DNA from: Saccoglossus kowalevskii
Lineage: Eukaryota > Hemichordata > Enteropneusta > Harrimaniidae
DNA: 48,489 nucleotides
Direction of reading: 5' to 3'
Assembly (NCBI RefSeq): GCF_000003605.2
Contig: NW_003116447.1
Location: forward strand, 866,266 to 914,754
A model generated the notes under the pieces. The model saw only the letters and a list, made by a program, of their open reading frames with translations, was not told the origin of the DNA and did not search any database. A program made the position numbers and the translations under genes. Shown one piece after another: positions 10,701-25,700 of the stretch; the first letter of the stretch is position 1; each line of letters starts with the position of its first letter.

Positions 10701-13700
10701 TTGTTGTTCTCTGTAAAGACTTTACAGACCGTAAAATTTTATTTCTGTTATTATGAGTAATCTGCTGGAATTTATGGGAATTAAAGTATGCTTAATATAT
10801 TATGTAAATGATCTGTTAATAATGTTATCATGAATAACAAATTAGTGTGGATATAACCATAACAAACATTTTAATCTTTTATGTACCTCTTTTGGAGATG
10901 CACTTCTATTTGAGCAAATATAGTTATGGTTTTTCAATGCTACTGAATCTGCTACTGATTCTGAGAGAGCTGTATTGTAAAACTGTACAAGTTGTTATAT
11001 GAGGCATAACAAACTTAGCTGTTCTTGTTTCCATGGTGATCTTTGTGAATTGTATTGATTGCCAGGGATATGGAATGTAGTTATGATGATGTAGATATGA
11101 GATGATGTGATATACGCTACAGGATGTGTAGTGAAAAAATGCACCCATTTGATGTAATCAGTTCCTGCTATGAGTGATCAAACTTGACCCCCTACACTTC
11201 GTCATATCCAGATAACCAAATAACAGTCCAGGTCTCCAACGAGGTCATAAAGGCTATTGCCTAGATGTCCCACCTTAACACCAACGCCTCATGAATACTT
11301 TCATGGATAGCAGAACTGAATTTGGAAAAATGGCGTCTGCAAGCATATGTCATGTGTTAACACATCGCCTACTTATTACTTTCACGGATAGCCAAATGGA
11401 ATTGAAAAAAAGAACCTACTTCAGCAGGGATGAGTTAAATGCCCTTCAAAATATTTCCTTCAGAATTTTAATCAGTCTATGGCATTTTATTAAATTTCCT
11501 CCTTGAAATTTGGTGCCCCTAGAATATAGAAATTGAAGCCCTGGCCAATTAAAAGATAGTATTGCTTTATATAAAATATGTCATTACTTAAATGAATATT
11601 TTGAGTTTGATAGCATCACATAGTCTACCAGTATTAATTGTCATATTGAATATCATCATGACAAACTGGAATACTGTAGAATACTTAATTTTCACTTGGA
11701 AGTTATTTTTGCTATTTTCACTGAAAGGATGATTCCGTGAAAATATAATCTAGCGAATATACTTTTTTTCTTATTTTTTCACATTAAACTCATCAAAAAT
11801 CAGTGAAAATAAATTCCATACAAAACGCCCAAAAAGCCTTTTCAGCGAAAATTGATTCCAGCGAAAATAAAGTATTCCACAGTATTAGACGAACAAAGAT
11901 AATATTTGAATTCATCAACATTTTTTTTTCTGCCAACTTGTTTTTATGTGTGCATGTTTTCAGGTAATAATATATTATACGGTCGTTTCTCAGAGATGAC
12001 TACGCTGATTGACTCTTCATTTAAAAAAATGATCAAATTAGGAGATGAGTTTAAATAAGCTGAAGCAAGAAATAAATGAATGGCAGAACAACAATAAACC
12101 CTATTTCATGAATTTACAGATAATCAATGTTTTTGTAAGTGAAATTGAAAAAAAAACAAGCTCGAGTTGAATCCATGAGAGGGATCAACATCCATAGCGT
12201 GCCCGACTATGGGCTAACTGTTGTCATTTTGACCTGGAAACTATTAACGCTGGAAGGATGCATTAATGTATTAATAATTAATTCATTGATTTTCAGAAAG
12301 TACTAACAATGTAAAAATGCAATGAAAAAAAAAATTAGCAGGTTGTGAGGCAAGCTAAGCTATTGTGTGCTTTCAAGCACATCAGATGATCAGTTTACAG
12401 GTCAATATCGATAAACTATCATCATGTTTTTCCGAAAAACATGTCATTGTAAATCCAAAAATTATGCTTTTTACAAAATATGAAAAAGAGAAAACACAGA
12501 TCTGGCAATAACAGTTAGTATATGTTACTTCAAACATGGCACTTTTGAGTTGCCATTTTTCCGTCAAGGTAATTACCAAAAGTTATACAGTGGTGTATGC
12601 TGGGAAAACACTGCTGTATATCACTGTTTTACTGCTCAGATTATATTAATAAATAATGACAAATTTTGGCCATGCTGCGTTCAATGATGATTGGTGTATA
12701 TTCTTCTGTTGCAGAAACCTCACCAGTTTACTAGTACTTTCTCCACTTAGTCCTCATTCGTGATAGTAGCAACACACCAGTTTATAATGCTTATATAGTG
12801 CTTGATTGTTGATATTATTTTTTTCTTTGTATATCAAAAATTACATGGAATTTTGTTTCACCCCCTCCTCCAAAATGTTGTGACAAATTGACACTGATGG
12901 CACAGGAAATGTTTATTAAAAAAATAAAATTGAGGAAAAATTAAGATCGATTTTTGAAAATATATCTGCTTCCCAATCAATGTACTAGTGATGTGCATTA
13001 AATAACATGCTTAATATTGATTCCAATATGTACCAAACTATGGAATGAGGTCAGTCTAGTTGACACATGTCCAGGCTCACATCTATTAGTCCCACTTGGA
13101 ACATGTTAGACACCAAAACTACAAATTCAAGAATGGAGTTATGTTTTGGGTTTTCTGTCTGCCTGGACCTGTTTTGTTCAAAGTTATTGCAGAAAGTTGG
13201 TGCCTTTTTGGTAGGTTTCAGTAATACATGATAACCATTTGGTGGCCATTTTTAATGCTTGTTCCGTTTCATTCCTGTACTTGCATTTCCACCTGCAGAT
13301 TTTGTTCAGACTTGGTATGTACAATAAACATTATGGGAGCTTGATGCATCTCATTTTGTTTTTTCAGATCGGATTCAAAATGGCCGACTGGTGGTCATTC
13401 AGTTTTAATGAATCCAGTTCTGGAGCCATATAGCTCTGATCGTTCATGTTCTATTTATTTCTTAAACTTGATAACTCACTGAGACTATGTAATACGAATA
13501 ATTATTGTATTTAATATTTCCCTGATGGTACATCACAAACTCAGTACAAAAGCAAGAGAATGTCACACATTATTTACTTAGCTAACTTTATCATTAATTT
13601 TGTTACATTTTAAACGCCATGATGGAAATGTAAAATGTTTTGCACAAATGCAATAAAGTTTTTATCATATGTCAATTTATTTTGGGTCATGGTAAAATTG

Positions 13701-16700
13701 AATCAACTTTTGACTATTTTCATCCTAAAACCTCAAAATGTCTCATAAATGTTTTAAACGAATCGATGTACAATTGCGACAACTCAACTCATGGTGCTGT
13801 ACAGTGTTTCATAGTGGATCACAGCATGCTCAAAAATCAATTTCTATTTATCCTTGTAATTTACCATAAGGATTGGCATTTGACCCGATATATTAGTCTA
13901 TATTTACTGATTCCCTACATCAATGATTAATTTGACGAAGTTTAACATGGATTAAACAATAAGCCATAAGCAAAGCTTTTAAACTAATTGCTTTAAATTG
14001 CAAAAATTAATAAATTATGCGTTCATGGTAATTAAAATACAACAGTCAAGGTTATAATAGTTGTGCTATGTTACTTTAGGATTCTTGATTCTGTGACTCA
14101 GTATTACTATGGCATTACAATGAGTACCCTAGTGTTCGAGAGCTAGTGCGACTCATTTCAACACAGTAGAAGGCAATCCTCCAGTATTAATATTATAACA
14201 CTGATAATATGACATACACCATGTCTGGCTCTAACTGTAGGACAATCAAAATGAAATTAAAATAAATCGAATGTAAGAAATAGATCAAAGTTGTTGAATG
14301 CTAGATATTAAAATTCTATCTTTCCATATCAAAATGGAGGATTATAGAATGAAAGTGGAATTGTGCGCTCTGCTTTTAATACCCTTTGAATAATTGCCTT
14401 AAACTTTGTGTGTTCACATTAAGCTGCTTTCAGAACCATCGCAATTACCATTATCAACTACATTGTCTGATTGAGGATAGACTCCCTTGGGAATTTAAAT
14501 CAAGTTTTAGATAGATTATATTCAATTGCAGCAGACGAAAATGTTTCACTTCTAATGCTAAGTTTTTCCTTCTCTTATAGATGGCATTAGAAACGAGCCA
14601 TACTGGAAGACAGCGTCATGTAACCAATCTACGCACACACTGCCCTTTGACATTGGTAGGTATAGCAAAAATCATTGAATTTCATATCACAATTTACATG
14701 AGAAATGCGCTTGTAATATCCAGTCCCAGCGTTTTTTATTGACTAGTCACAGCACAAGTTCTGACAAGCTTGTGTTTTCAGTAGTCGTATAAAAAGTGTG
14801 GAGGTTAAGTTCAATAATGGAAGTGTTATAATTCTGATTAAAATACAATTTTATTAAAATACATTTTGGCTAATTATCTCTGAATGAACTTACCGCATGA
14901 GTTCATGGAGAGGTGGATGAACAGATATGAGACAATCCAAGTGAATGTTGCCTGCTTAGCATTAGCTATAACCCAATTTTATTAGCATTTTGATAACGTG
15001 GCTAGCCTTAGTGCTAATCCTGAAGCGTTGTTTCCACTTTCCATTAGCCAAATGGCTAATTTTTTCTGGCTTAAAGTTCATCTCTCTTCCCAACATGTCC
15101 ATGAAATGTAAACTGTTAGATGTGAATATAAACATGTGCTGTATTTTGCATCAAAACATGTTCATGATGCTGATGCTATTCAAAATGATATTAAATAGGT
15201 AATGAGATCTAATCTCCATTTACCTTGATCAGTTAGAATATCATTTAGGCACGCAAGATTATCATGGGAGTTGGTCAGTTGGAATATCATGCGAGTTGGT
15301 CAGTGGAGATATCATGCGAGTTGGTCAGTGGGAATATCCTGTGAGTTGGTCAGTGGGAATATCATGCGAGTTGGTCAGTGGGAATATCATGCGAGTTGGT
15401 CAGTGGGATTATCATGCGAGTTGGTCAGTGGGAATATCATGCAAGTTGGTCAGTGGGAATATCATGCGAGTTGGTCAGTAGGAATATCATGCGAGTTGGT
15501 CAGTGGGAATATCATGCGAGTTGGTCAGTGGGAATATCATGCGAGTTGGTCAGTGGGATTATCATGCGAGTTGGTCAGTGGGAATATCATGCAAGTTGGT
15601 CAGTGGGAATATCATGCGAGTTGGTCAGTAGGAATATCATGCGAGTTGGTCAGTGGGAATATCATGCGAGTTGGTCAGTGGGAATATCATGCGAGTTGGT
15701 CAGTGGGAATATCATGCGAGTTGGTCAGTGGGAATATCATGCGAGTTGGTCAGTAGGAATATCATGCGAGTTGGTCAGTAGGAATATCATGGGAGTTGGT
15801 CAGTAGGAATATCATGGGAGTTGGTCAGTGGGAATATCATGGGAGTTGGTCAGTGGGAATATCCTGTGAGTTGGTCAGTAGGAATATCCTGTGAGTTGGT
15901 CAGTAGGAATATCATGGGAGTTGGTCAGTGGAAATATCATGGGAGTTGGTCAGTGGGAATATCCTGTGAGTTGGTCAGTAGGAATATCCTGTGAGTTGGT
16001 CAGTAGGAATATCCTGTGAGTTGGTCAGTAGGAATATCCTGTGAGTTGGTCAGTGGGAATATCCTGTGAGTTGGTTAGTGGGAATATCCTGTGAGTTGGT
16101 TAGTGGGAATATCCTGCGAGTTGGTCAGTGGGAATATCCTGCGAGTTGGTCAGTGGGAATATCATGCGAGTTGGTCAGTGGGAATATCCTGTGAGTTGGT
16201 CAGTAGGAATATCCTGTGAGTTGGTTAGTGGGAATATCCTGTGAGTTGGTCAGTGGGAATATCATGCGAGTTGGTCAGTGGGAATATCATGCAAGTTGGT
16301 CAGTAGGAATATCATGGGAGTTGGTCAGTAGGAATATCCTGTGAGTTGGTCAGTGGGAATATCCTGTGAGTTGGTCAGTGGGAATATCTTGCAAGTTGGT
16401 CAGTAGGAATATCATGCGAGTTGGTCAGTGGAAATATCCTGCGAGTTGGTCAGTTGGAATATCCTGCGAGTTGGTCAGTTGGAANNNNNNNNNNNNNNNN
16501 NNNNNNNNNNNNNNNNNNNNNNNNNNNNNNNNNNNNNNNNNNNNNNNNNNNNNNNNNNNNNNNNNNNNNNNNNNNNNNNNNNNNNNNNNNNNNNNNNNNN
16601 NNNNNNNNNNNNNNNNNNNNNNNNNNNNNNNNNNNNNNNNNNNNNNNNNNNNNNNNNNNNNNNNNNNNNNNNNNNNNNNNNNNNNNNNNNNNNNNNNNNN

Positions 16701-19700
16701 NNNNNNNNNNNNNNNNNNNNNNNNNNNNNNNNNNNNNNNNNNNNNNNNNNNNNNNNNNNNNNNNNNNNNNNNNNNNNNNNNNNNNNNNNNNNNNNNNNNN
16801 NNNNNNNNNNNNNNNNNNNNNNNNNNNNNNNNNNNNNNNNNNNNNNNNNNNNNNNNNNNNNNNNNNNNNNNNNNNNNNNNNNNNNNNNNNNNNNNNNNNN
16901 NNNNNNNNNNNNNNNNNNNNNNNNNNNNNNNNNNNNNNNNNNNNNNNNNNNNNNNNNNNNNNNNNNNNNNNNNNNNNNNNNTATCATGTAAATTGTTCTG
17001 GCCATGCATATTAATTAGCTATATTGGCCAATTTTGAGGTACTTGACAGATTTCAATGAAACTTATTACATAAATTGATCTAGAATTCACAGACCTCATT
17101 AGTTCTCGGTTGAAAACAATGAATATTAAATATCTAATTTACATAGTAAATAATTTACAAATTTTATGAACAGATTTCGAAGAAATGTTGTACATGTATA
17201 GTTTGGAATAATCCTCTGACCTCATTAGTCTGGGATTAAAATGTATGCATATTAATCACTTAATTTGTGTAATAAGTAGCTAATTTTTAGCTGTTCCATT
17301 GATATTCAATGATATGTTTTCTTTTTATATTAATACATTAGAGTATTTTTATTGTTAACTTCTATAGTGTGTTTCAGACTGCTTTTACAGTTTGAGTAAT
17401 AAATAGAAAGTGTTTTTCAAAATATGTAACTATGTCTACTATGACTCAAATAAATATTTAAATAATGGTTGCAGTTTGAAAATTCTTTTGTAAATTGTTC
17501 ACTAGCCTTTTTGCCTCAGGTGCTTTATGCTTCTCACATGAATAATTAATAAAATTATTAAATTATGGAGCTATATATATTGTACAATAAATCATATTCA
17601 ATTATTTTAAAATGCAAGGGTTGAAATTAAAAGTTCTCTTTGCATTGGACTAGTTGGAGTTTGAAAGGCCTGCCTTAATTGATGATGTACCTGGCCCTAG
17701 CAAGATAAATTACCAGTAAGGGAATTTTTGGTTCGTCATATCACAGGTTTAACCCTTTCACCACCAGACTTTCTCGCCCAGATGTTTCTGCATTTTTTTT
17801 CTAATATTCTCCAATTTTTCTGGAAATGAACCCTAATTTTAGAGCCAACAGACAAATAGAATCAATTTTCAGTTTTTACTAAAAAAAAAAAATTGGCTAT
17901 TTTTGTCCCAGTTTTCTGAACAAAAGTGTAGACTATAAACATGACTATTTTGTGATAAAAAGAAGGAACTGGCAGTGAAAAGATTAAATACAATGAATTT
18001 TTTTTAACATTAATAAATAGTACCTGTCCCTGCTTAAAGTCTACTTGTCTGGGAGAAGTGGACAGGCATCAATTTCAACCCCTGAAATGTATTTTTTTTT
18101 CACTCGAGTTAATCTTGTATGTCTAAATAAAAGCATTTATCATGTTGAAGTAAGAGGGGTATATATTAATAAATCAAGATGCTGTTTCCCAGTGTTGGAA
18201 GTGGTTCCATGTTTATTTTGAAATGTTGTTAATTCAGCTGCCAATGATTGTTTTCTTTGCTTTCACCACCCCCGCTTGGTGTTATCCTGGTTTTCAAAGC
18301 AAAATGTCAAGGGGCCTATTCCAGTCTTTTTGAGGGGGGATTCTTTAAACCGGGTAAAGTAGATAACTGGACTTACCTTATCTTGGAAATTATCTTTTTT
18401 TCTCTAAACATAAGTAAGGAATTAGGTAGGTGTGGTGGTAATGTGTAATATTGTTGGACCTTATAGAAATTACACTCTGATTTCTAGTGTATAATTTTCT
18501 GATATACTGTAAAATACTTTATTTTCACTTGGAATTAATTGTCGCTATATTCACTGAAGGAATGATTCAGTGAAAATAAAATCCAGTGAATATACCTTTT
18601 TTCCTATATTTTACATTCAACTTGTCAAAAATCAGTGAAAATAAATTACATACAAAACACCCAAAAGTGTTTTCAGCGAAAATTAATTCCAGCTAAAATA
18701 AAGTATTCTACAGTAAATAGACTATCCTATGAAATACAAAAAATAAATTGGTATCATCATTATTGTTAACACTTGCTCTCACGGCTACCATAACTTGATT
18801 ATTGTTTTGTTTCAATATTTTTATAAATATTATCAATGAGTATAAAAATCATGAATACGTATTTATTATCTTGCATGAATATTTCATGATATTTAGCCTT
18901 AGTAACCGTATATACTGTCATAAGAGAATACTATGCTCTTGAACTGCCAGTGATTCTGTCAGCTTCAATTTCTCATTGGTCATTCAGTGTGTGTACTCAC
19001 TCTATATATATTTAAAAAACATTTATCCCCAGAGCGGCTATCTATCTCTCTGTGTATATTGAACATTTCTTTATCGTGTTGAAAACTGTCATTTATATAA
19101 TATTCAACAACTTCATTTACCTAGTTCTGTTAATAAGGCAGTTCTATACAGAGATTGAATAATATTTTGGGGCGAAAATCAACCCAGCCATTAAGAAAAA
19201 CAAGCAAAGTGCTGAAGTAGCATTATTTTATATACAATAAGACAATATACACCAGTAAAAAAAATACGGTAGGTTAGGTCAGGCGATAAGGTTATAGCTT
19301 GACACAAAGGGTTTTCCTATAGCCCTGGACAAGTATAATTGCCATTGGACAGCTGGATACAGACTACCCGTATAACAGTAAATAAATGGGCAACATAAAT
19401 TCAGACAAGTGAGTTTGAAAAAGTTAACGTCAAGCCCTGTAGGGGCCTGTGCAAATTAGTTTTAAAAATAAAAACAGGTAGGAATAGGTTTAAAATTGAT
19501 TGGTAAACAGTTCTTCATTTCCACTTGATTGCCTTAGAATATGCTAGACTCGTTCTGTATGGATGAGTTCTAAATTTAGGCAAGTCAAAATACCAGTGCA
19601 AAGAACTCGGGGTGTGTCTTAATAGAAGCACTAGAGTTAAGAGTTTAAATTAAGAGTTTAAGTTACCGCTTAAAAGTTTGTTCTAATGTTGAGTATGGTT

Positions 19701-22700
19701 CTTACAAGAAAAATGATAATGTCGCCCATCACTTATAATATATTTATTGAAATTATCATTTTTAAACGGATCATAGGTGGTTGTTCTTGGATTTATGATT
19801 TGTAGATCTGAGTCAAAATCCTATTTGGGATCAAAAACAGTTTACCCTTACCCTGGGTGAGCGTGTCGCAGACTCAATGGAAAGACCAAATCCATTGAAC
19901 CATGGGTGAGTGTGGCATGACTCATTAGGGAGGCCAAATCCACTGGTCTAGTTTCATTCACTAAAGGATGCGACTTGGATGGAACCTTGGATAAGGTCTG
20001 CAGTTGCTTGTGTTTAATCAGGCGTGGTTGATTGTAAGATAGAGTGCATTAAGTTGCTGTAATACCATTAGGATAGGAAGATGGGTAGTCACAAGACTGC
20101 CCTGTCTTCTACATTTGAATAAATGTTATTTACATAAAAAAACAAAAATCTTGTTTTTTCTTGAAATACTGTATTTTGTTTAATTTTTCCTGCTAGAAAT
20201 TTTAACGATTTAATTATTCAATGGAATTTGTGAAAGTCATTGAAACTCTTTGACGTTGACCCCCAGAAGAATTTCCTTTGCTAGAAATTTTTACCATATT
20301 GCGAAATTCACGAAAACTTGTCTTACAGTATTCAGTAGTTTTCTAAAGAATTCAGACTGGTTTTTAATATATCATTCAATGTTGACACCTTTTACATCGC
20401 TCACTGGAAGAAACAAAAAGATTATACTCAACCTTGTTATATATATATATGCAAATTTACAATCAATATACGCAAGTATGATGAAGGGAGATTTATTAAC
20501 TGGGTTGTATTTTTTCTTTTCTTTTTCCGTAGGGTATATTTTGGCATTGTATAAACTCTACTGCATCGGGTAAGTAAATGTGTGCTTATAGTACTGTAAA
20601 ACCTGTTGAAATAGCTACATGCCATTTTCAGGGATTGACCATTACAAATCAATGGAGGGTTGCTTGAAGATTTGTTTAAAAATATGGTATGCATTGTAAA
20701 AAAATGCATGCATGGTGTAGAAGGAAAGAAAAACTGGCACACTGAAGAAAAAGAAAAATGTACAGAAGACGCCATATCATTTTCACTGGTCACACTCTTT
20801 CAGCCACCCCCTCAATTTCAAATGGTTAGTCCCTAACAAAGAATTTGACTCAATGTGTGAATTGACAGAATATTAAGTTAGCTAAAGTGCCAACAATCTC
20901 ATTGTGGGAATATACTTTATTTTAAACTAGTGACATAGCAATACCTTGGATTAGCAAAATTGCAGATTAGCAAAATTGCAGATTAGCAAAATTGCAGATT
21001 AGCAAAAATAAATGTCAGCTAAAGACTTGTTTTACATTATGAAGAGCTGGATGAATATATATATATGTAGATGAACTACAAAATCAAGAACTTATAGATG
21101 GATTGAATCATTTTCGTCACAACCTAACTTAGGATGGCAGAAATGTTGATGTCTAAAATGCACTTTATCCTATCTCCTTTCTATTGCATTCTTTGACCAA
21201 TTTAATTGTCCACTCTCTCTCAAAAAAAATTGTTTTTACACGTGTACGTTTATGGGTTTTGTTTTACATCAACCTATTTGTGCATTAAAATTGCCATTTG
21301 ATAGAGAGATGGCCACACAACCCTGTCATGTTATCCCAAACATGAATATGACTTATGTGGAAAAAATGTGTCAGCACTAGCACTTGCAATTTGCACATAG
21401 AAAAAAAAGTCAGGAGAGACAAAAGTGACATTCAATGTCTGGAACTGTCGCCTAGCTGGCACAAAAAAAAGTATTATAATGCAGCAGTAGCAGTTTTAAA
21501 ACATTCAGCTACCAATATTATGAGGTTATCATAAGAATACCACAAAGTATGCATGAAAGCAGTACGGTGATTGTAGCGTATTTGAGTGCACACTTTGTAC
21601 TATTCTCATGATTACCTTATTATTTTAATCATTTAATGAGAGATTATAGCCCCAAAATGGCAAAGAAAAAACGTTTTGCACTGGGCGAACACTCACACTC
21701 AGTGATGGGATTCAATTTCCGTCACACCCTATATCGCTTCTGCATCAAGTGTAAACAAAGATAGTGTTTGAATGTGACGACAATAATCTTAAACGAGTCA
21801 ATGTTAGTGAAATGGTTCGTCACATAGAAGACGAATTTGAACGTTTGAACGAGTGATCATTCATTTTGGAATGAGTGTTGATATGACTTTGTGGAACAAT
21901 AAATTCAAATTTTCAGTGCTGTAATAATAATAATAATAATAATACCGGGTAATAATAAATGATAAAACATTTGTATCTTGTTTTAATTATCATCAGTATA
22001 TGACTATCCATATATCAAAATATAGTAAATGTTTTTACCATTGAATCATACATGTATATGGATTCTATTGGTAAATTACAAAACAGGTGTGCCACTTCTA
22101 ATTCTATTTGCTTATAGATAATTCTAATTAGATTTCTTGAAAGAGCTGGTTACTCATAACAAACAGTCAATATTGGCACGATACTTCAGTGTAGATTTAA
22201 TATGACAAACTACTATTTGTACTCACCATTTCTTGACACTTTACCTGAAATAATGTTTGTTTTATTTGATCAAAGCAAAATTAAAAATACTAGTAGTATA
22301 AGCTAAACTGTGAATGTTCTTGTCTTCACAATATCCCAAAATCTCGAATGTAGACACATTTGATATGACTTGCATTGCCTTTAAGAGTTTGGTGCATGCT
22401 ACGTTTTCTGTGTACCTTTATTGTGGACATATTTCTACACTACTCAATGAAGCATGAAAGTTGGTAGCAGCCGCCACTATGCTCAATTTGTTGGAATTCA
22501 CTCCCTTATTGTGATTGCAAAGACCCAAGTATTGAGTGCAGTCAATTTGAGTGCAGTCAATTTGAGAAAATTCAATGCCCCACATGTCTATTTAAGACTA
22601 TCGCACATTCAAGTTAAATTGGCTGAGATTGTTTGCCCATGAACAATGTCTATTCACGATTTGTACAAAAGACAACCAAGCCACTATAGTGCTTTTTTTG

Positions 22701-25700
22701 CATTTAACTCTTATCCCATGAAGAAGAAAAACTGTTCTTTTCTAAATTCAGAGTAATTATCTCATGTTTGTACATGATATCATGAGACTGTTGTCACCAT
22801 TACCGGTATATTAAAATCAACCGTGTTTTCGAAAGTACATGGTAGTATGAAAATATTGATGAAGACCATTGTTGCTAATGGCCTATATACTCATGGTTCT
22901 TTTTCAGTAACAGTGATATGCTGTGGTAATTTGCTATTCTCTAATACTAGCTTTATTGATTGTGCCTGTTATATTTAGAGACTTAAACAATACCTCATAG
23001 AAACTTCATGTGAAAACACTAGAGATGGCTAAGTGTGGATGGGTGATGAGATCTTGTTGACCTCGAAAACTGGGCTGTTGAAATTTTTTGGCCATCAAAG
23101 CAAATCTCAGTCTTTACACTGGACAGTCCAAGGTTTGATCGACTTAAGTCTAGCTGAGACCATTGTTGAGACCATTTTGACCATTATACTATTATGTAAA
23201 ATCATTGATGAAATCATCCAAACTCAATTTGGATCACAGAGCCACACATCAAACTAGAACATGCTGAACTAGAATACTTTTTCTTGGAATATCTCATTAA
23301 AGTTGCTTTTATAGTTGGTGTGTTGATTTGTTCATTTTCTGCAATCTCTGCAAATTTACTATTTTTTTTCACGAATACCAAAACCACTTAATTTTCATGA
23401 GACAAATATGTACGTTAATAAGAATTTTCAAAAACAGTTAAATACAAGTGAGTATTGTAAAATGTCATCCCTCCAACAAATGCCATCATTTATATCACTG
23501 AAAATAAGAGTATTTTTGTGATTTTTTGTTATATCTGATACCTCCTGTGTTTGGAGTGGTATGTTGTATATGTATCAGAAGAAATGAAGTTAGGCTGCAG
23601 TTAAAGTCAATTATAGAATCCATTAGCAGGAAGATTACATCCTAACTCAATATTAGTATATTATATCTAGTCTTCCTCGACTGAAGAAGAAAGCATTAAT
23701 AGAAGCTCACTCTTAAATGAAATAATATACTTTTTGTAGTGAATACAAATGTATGTAAGTCCAATGTACTGAACTTGTCCCTTGTCAAATTTAGCCAAGA
23801 TTCTTTATCCTTTCGTTAACCCATTTTTTTAGGGATGCTTCAGTGAAAATAAAATCCAGTGAATATACTTTTTTATTTCACATTAAACTCATCAAAAATC
23901 TGTGAAAATAAATTCCAAACAAAACACCCAAAAAGCCTTTTCAGCGAAAATAAAGTATTCTACAGTATAGATTTTGAATAAAACATTTCTTTTTTATACT
24001 ACAATTTATTATTTATGCCTGTAGTTTAGTGTAGCATATTAAATGGTTTGTTTGTGGAGAATTATGGATATCACCGATTGTATCCTCATGGTCGACTGTC
24101 CACTTAGCAGTGGGGATGTTAAATTGTCAGCCCTTTTTGCTGCTTTTCTTCAAGACTACCATAGATTACTGCAGGTTGACTGGAGGATCGTTTTCTGGAA
24201 ACAGCTTTAGGGTTGAACAGTATTGAATACCCTACCCTACCCTACCCTACTATAAACATAAATTTGCATACTGTAAAACCATTTATTTTTCACTGGCATT
24301 TAATTTCACTGTTTTGAAGTTTCGATTTATTTCACAAAATTGGCAGGGAAACAATGGCTTCTAATGTTATTTCACATTTTCGCATGGATTTGAATTAACG
24401 GATTTTACCTATCAGCAAGAATAACAAAATAAAAAAAAACATTGAATAATTAATGCATTTACAGTAAATGCTGTAAACTGTTTTAATTTCGTGAGAGATA
24501 CATTTTCATGAATTTTGGGAGCAAAATTTTGTAGCAGTCCAAATTTTTCTGAACGCAGTGTTATTGAGTTTTGTGAAACTTTGCTTTCTCGAATAATGTA
24601 AAATCCTGAAATCACAAGAATTTCTAGCGGTACAAATTAAATGGAATACAATAAATAAATTCCAAAAATGTGGTATGAACTATAAAATGCGCTCAGCTTG
24701 AAAATATGTAATTTAGTATGAACTGTTTTTCAGACATACATAGGCAGGTTATATCGAAACAATAATAACATTAATATACTTCCTAATTACTGTAAAATGC
24801 ATTTTAGCAGCTGGAATTAGTTTTTGCTGAAAAGACTTTGGTGGGTTTTTTGTGTGGAATTAATTTTTACTTATTTTGACTAGTTGTATGTGAAATATAA
24901 GAAAAAGGATCCATTCGCTGGATTTTATTTTCACTGAATTATCCCCTCAGTGAAAATAAAGTATTTTACAGTACATGTAGACTAAGATCAATGTTGTGAT
25001 TTGAGACTGTAAATTCAATTTTTTCTTATTTGTGAGATTTTTTGTTGAGAAGGAAAACATAAGCTGTTTATTGTGACAATTACCTCGTGTTTTTTTTTTT
25101 TTTTTATGCAACTGCATCAGAGACTGACAGCTCAAGCTAGCAAAAAGGACCTTGTAAACTTCTTTGGCTCAAGCTGAGTTTGGCTCCAATAATGCCTCAG
25201 GTTTGAACTCGATAGGACTGAGCATCGACCGTCTAAACGAGTAATCTCAGTCAAGGGCTCTGTTCCAGTTCAGCTCTATCGAACTGGGTTGAACTTTGAA
25301 TCTGTTTGGCCACAACCATATAAACACACTAAAAACTGGGGGGAGGAGCAGTAGATTGCCTTGATAAAATTAACATTCTGCAGTGTAAACATACCAAATA
25401 TTTGATGCTAAATTATGTTTACAATTAAGTATTTACGTACAACTCAAAAGTATATTCATTTTTCTTCACAGTAAATCTTTTCTTTTTTGTAGGACATAGT
25501 AATGGTCAAATAATATGCAAAAAATTTACATAATTTTTCAAATACCTATAATTTCAATGTATTTTGTCATTTGAAACCAACAAAAATAAATTTTAAAATA
25601 TTAATGAGATTTCTGTAACAAGTGAAGTGTTGACAGTATGAATTCTGACAAGTGACTTAATATTTTTACAAGTGAAATGTCCTCCCAATTCTCTCAAGCG

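Larger units (their letters stand above)
14656..20532 (+). other. RECK intron 3
   Basis: 5.9 kb containing the 25-bp minisatellite, the larger assembly gap and two MITE copies (18505-18715 and 20168-20330). I see no further exon. A good exon 4 acceptor lies at its end. Confidence 0.75.

Noticed and set aside
13640..13930. 96-codon ORF in intron 2
   Set aside because: No recognisable motif, and its cysteine pattern does not fit the RECK segment expected between exons 2 and 3.
15271..15806. Overlapping long plus-strand ORFs (up to 161 codons) in the 25-bp repeat
   Set aside because: They are products of a stop-free 25-bp repeat that reads the same 25-residue string in all three frames. No start context, domain or splice support.
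15258..16484. Possible CRISPR array
   Set aside because: The units are head-to-tail with no unique spacers, in intron-bearing eukaryotic DNA.
16366..17037. ORFs of 176-223 codons across the large N run
   Set aside because: They are mostly unknown residues from the gap.
20437..20793. 118-codon minus-strand ORF over RECK exon 4
   Set aside because: It opposes a plus-strand microexon with clear splice signals. The sequence is low-complexity and Ser/Lys-rich with no domain.
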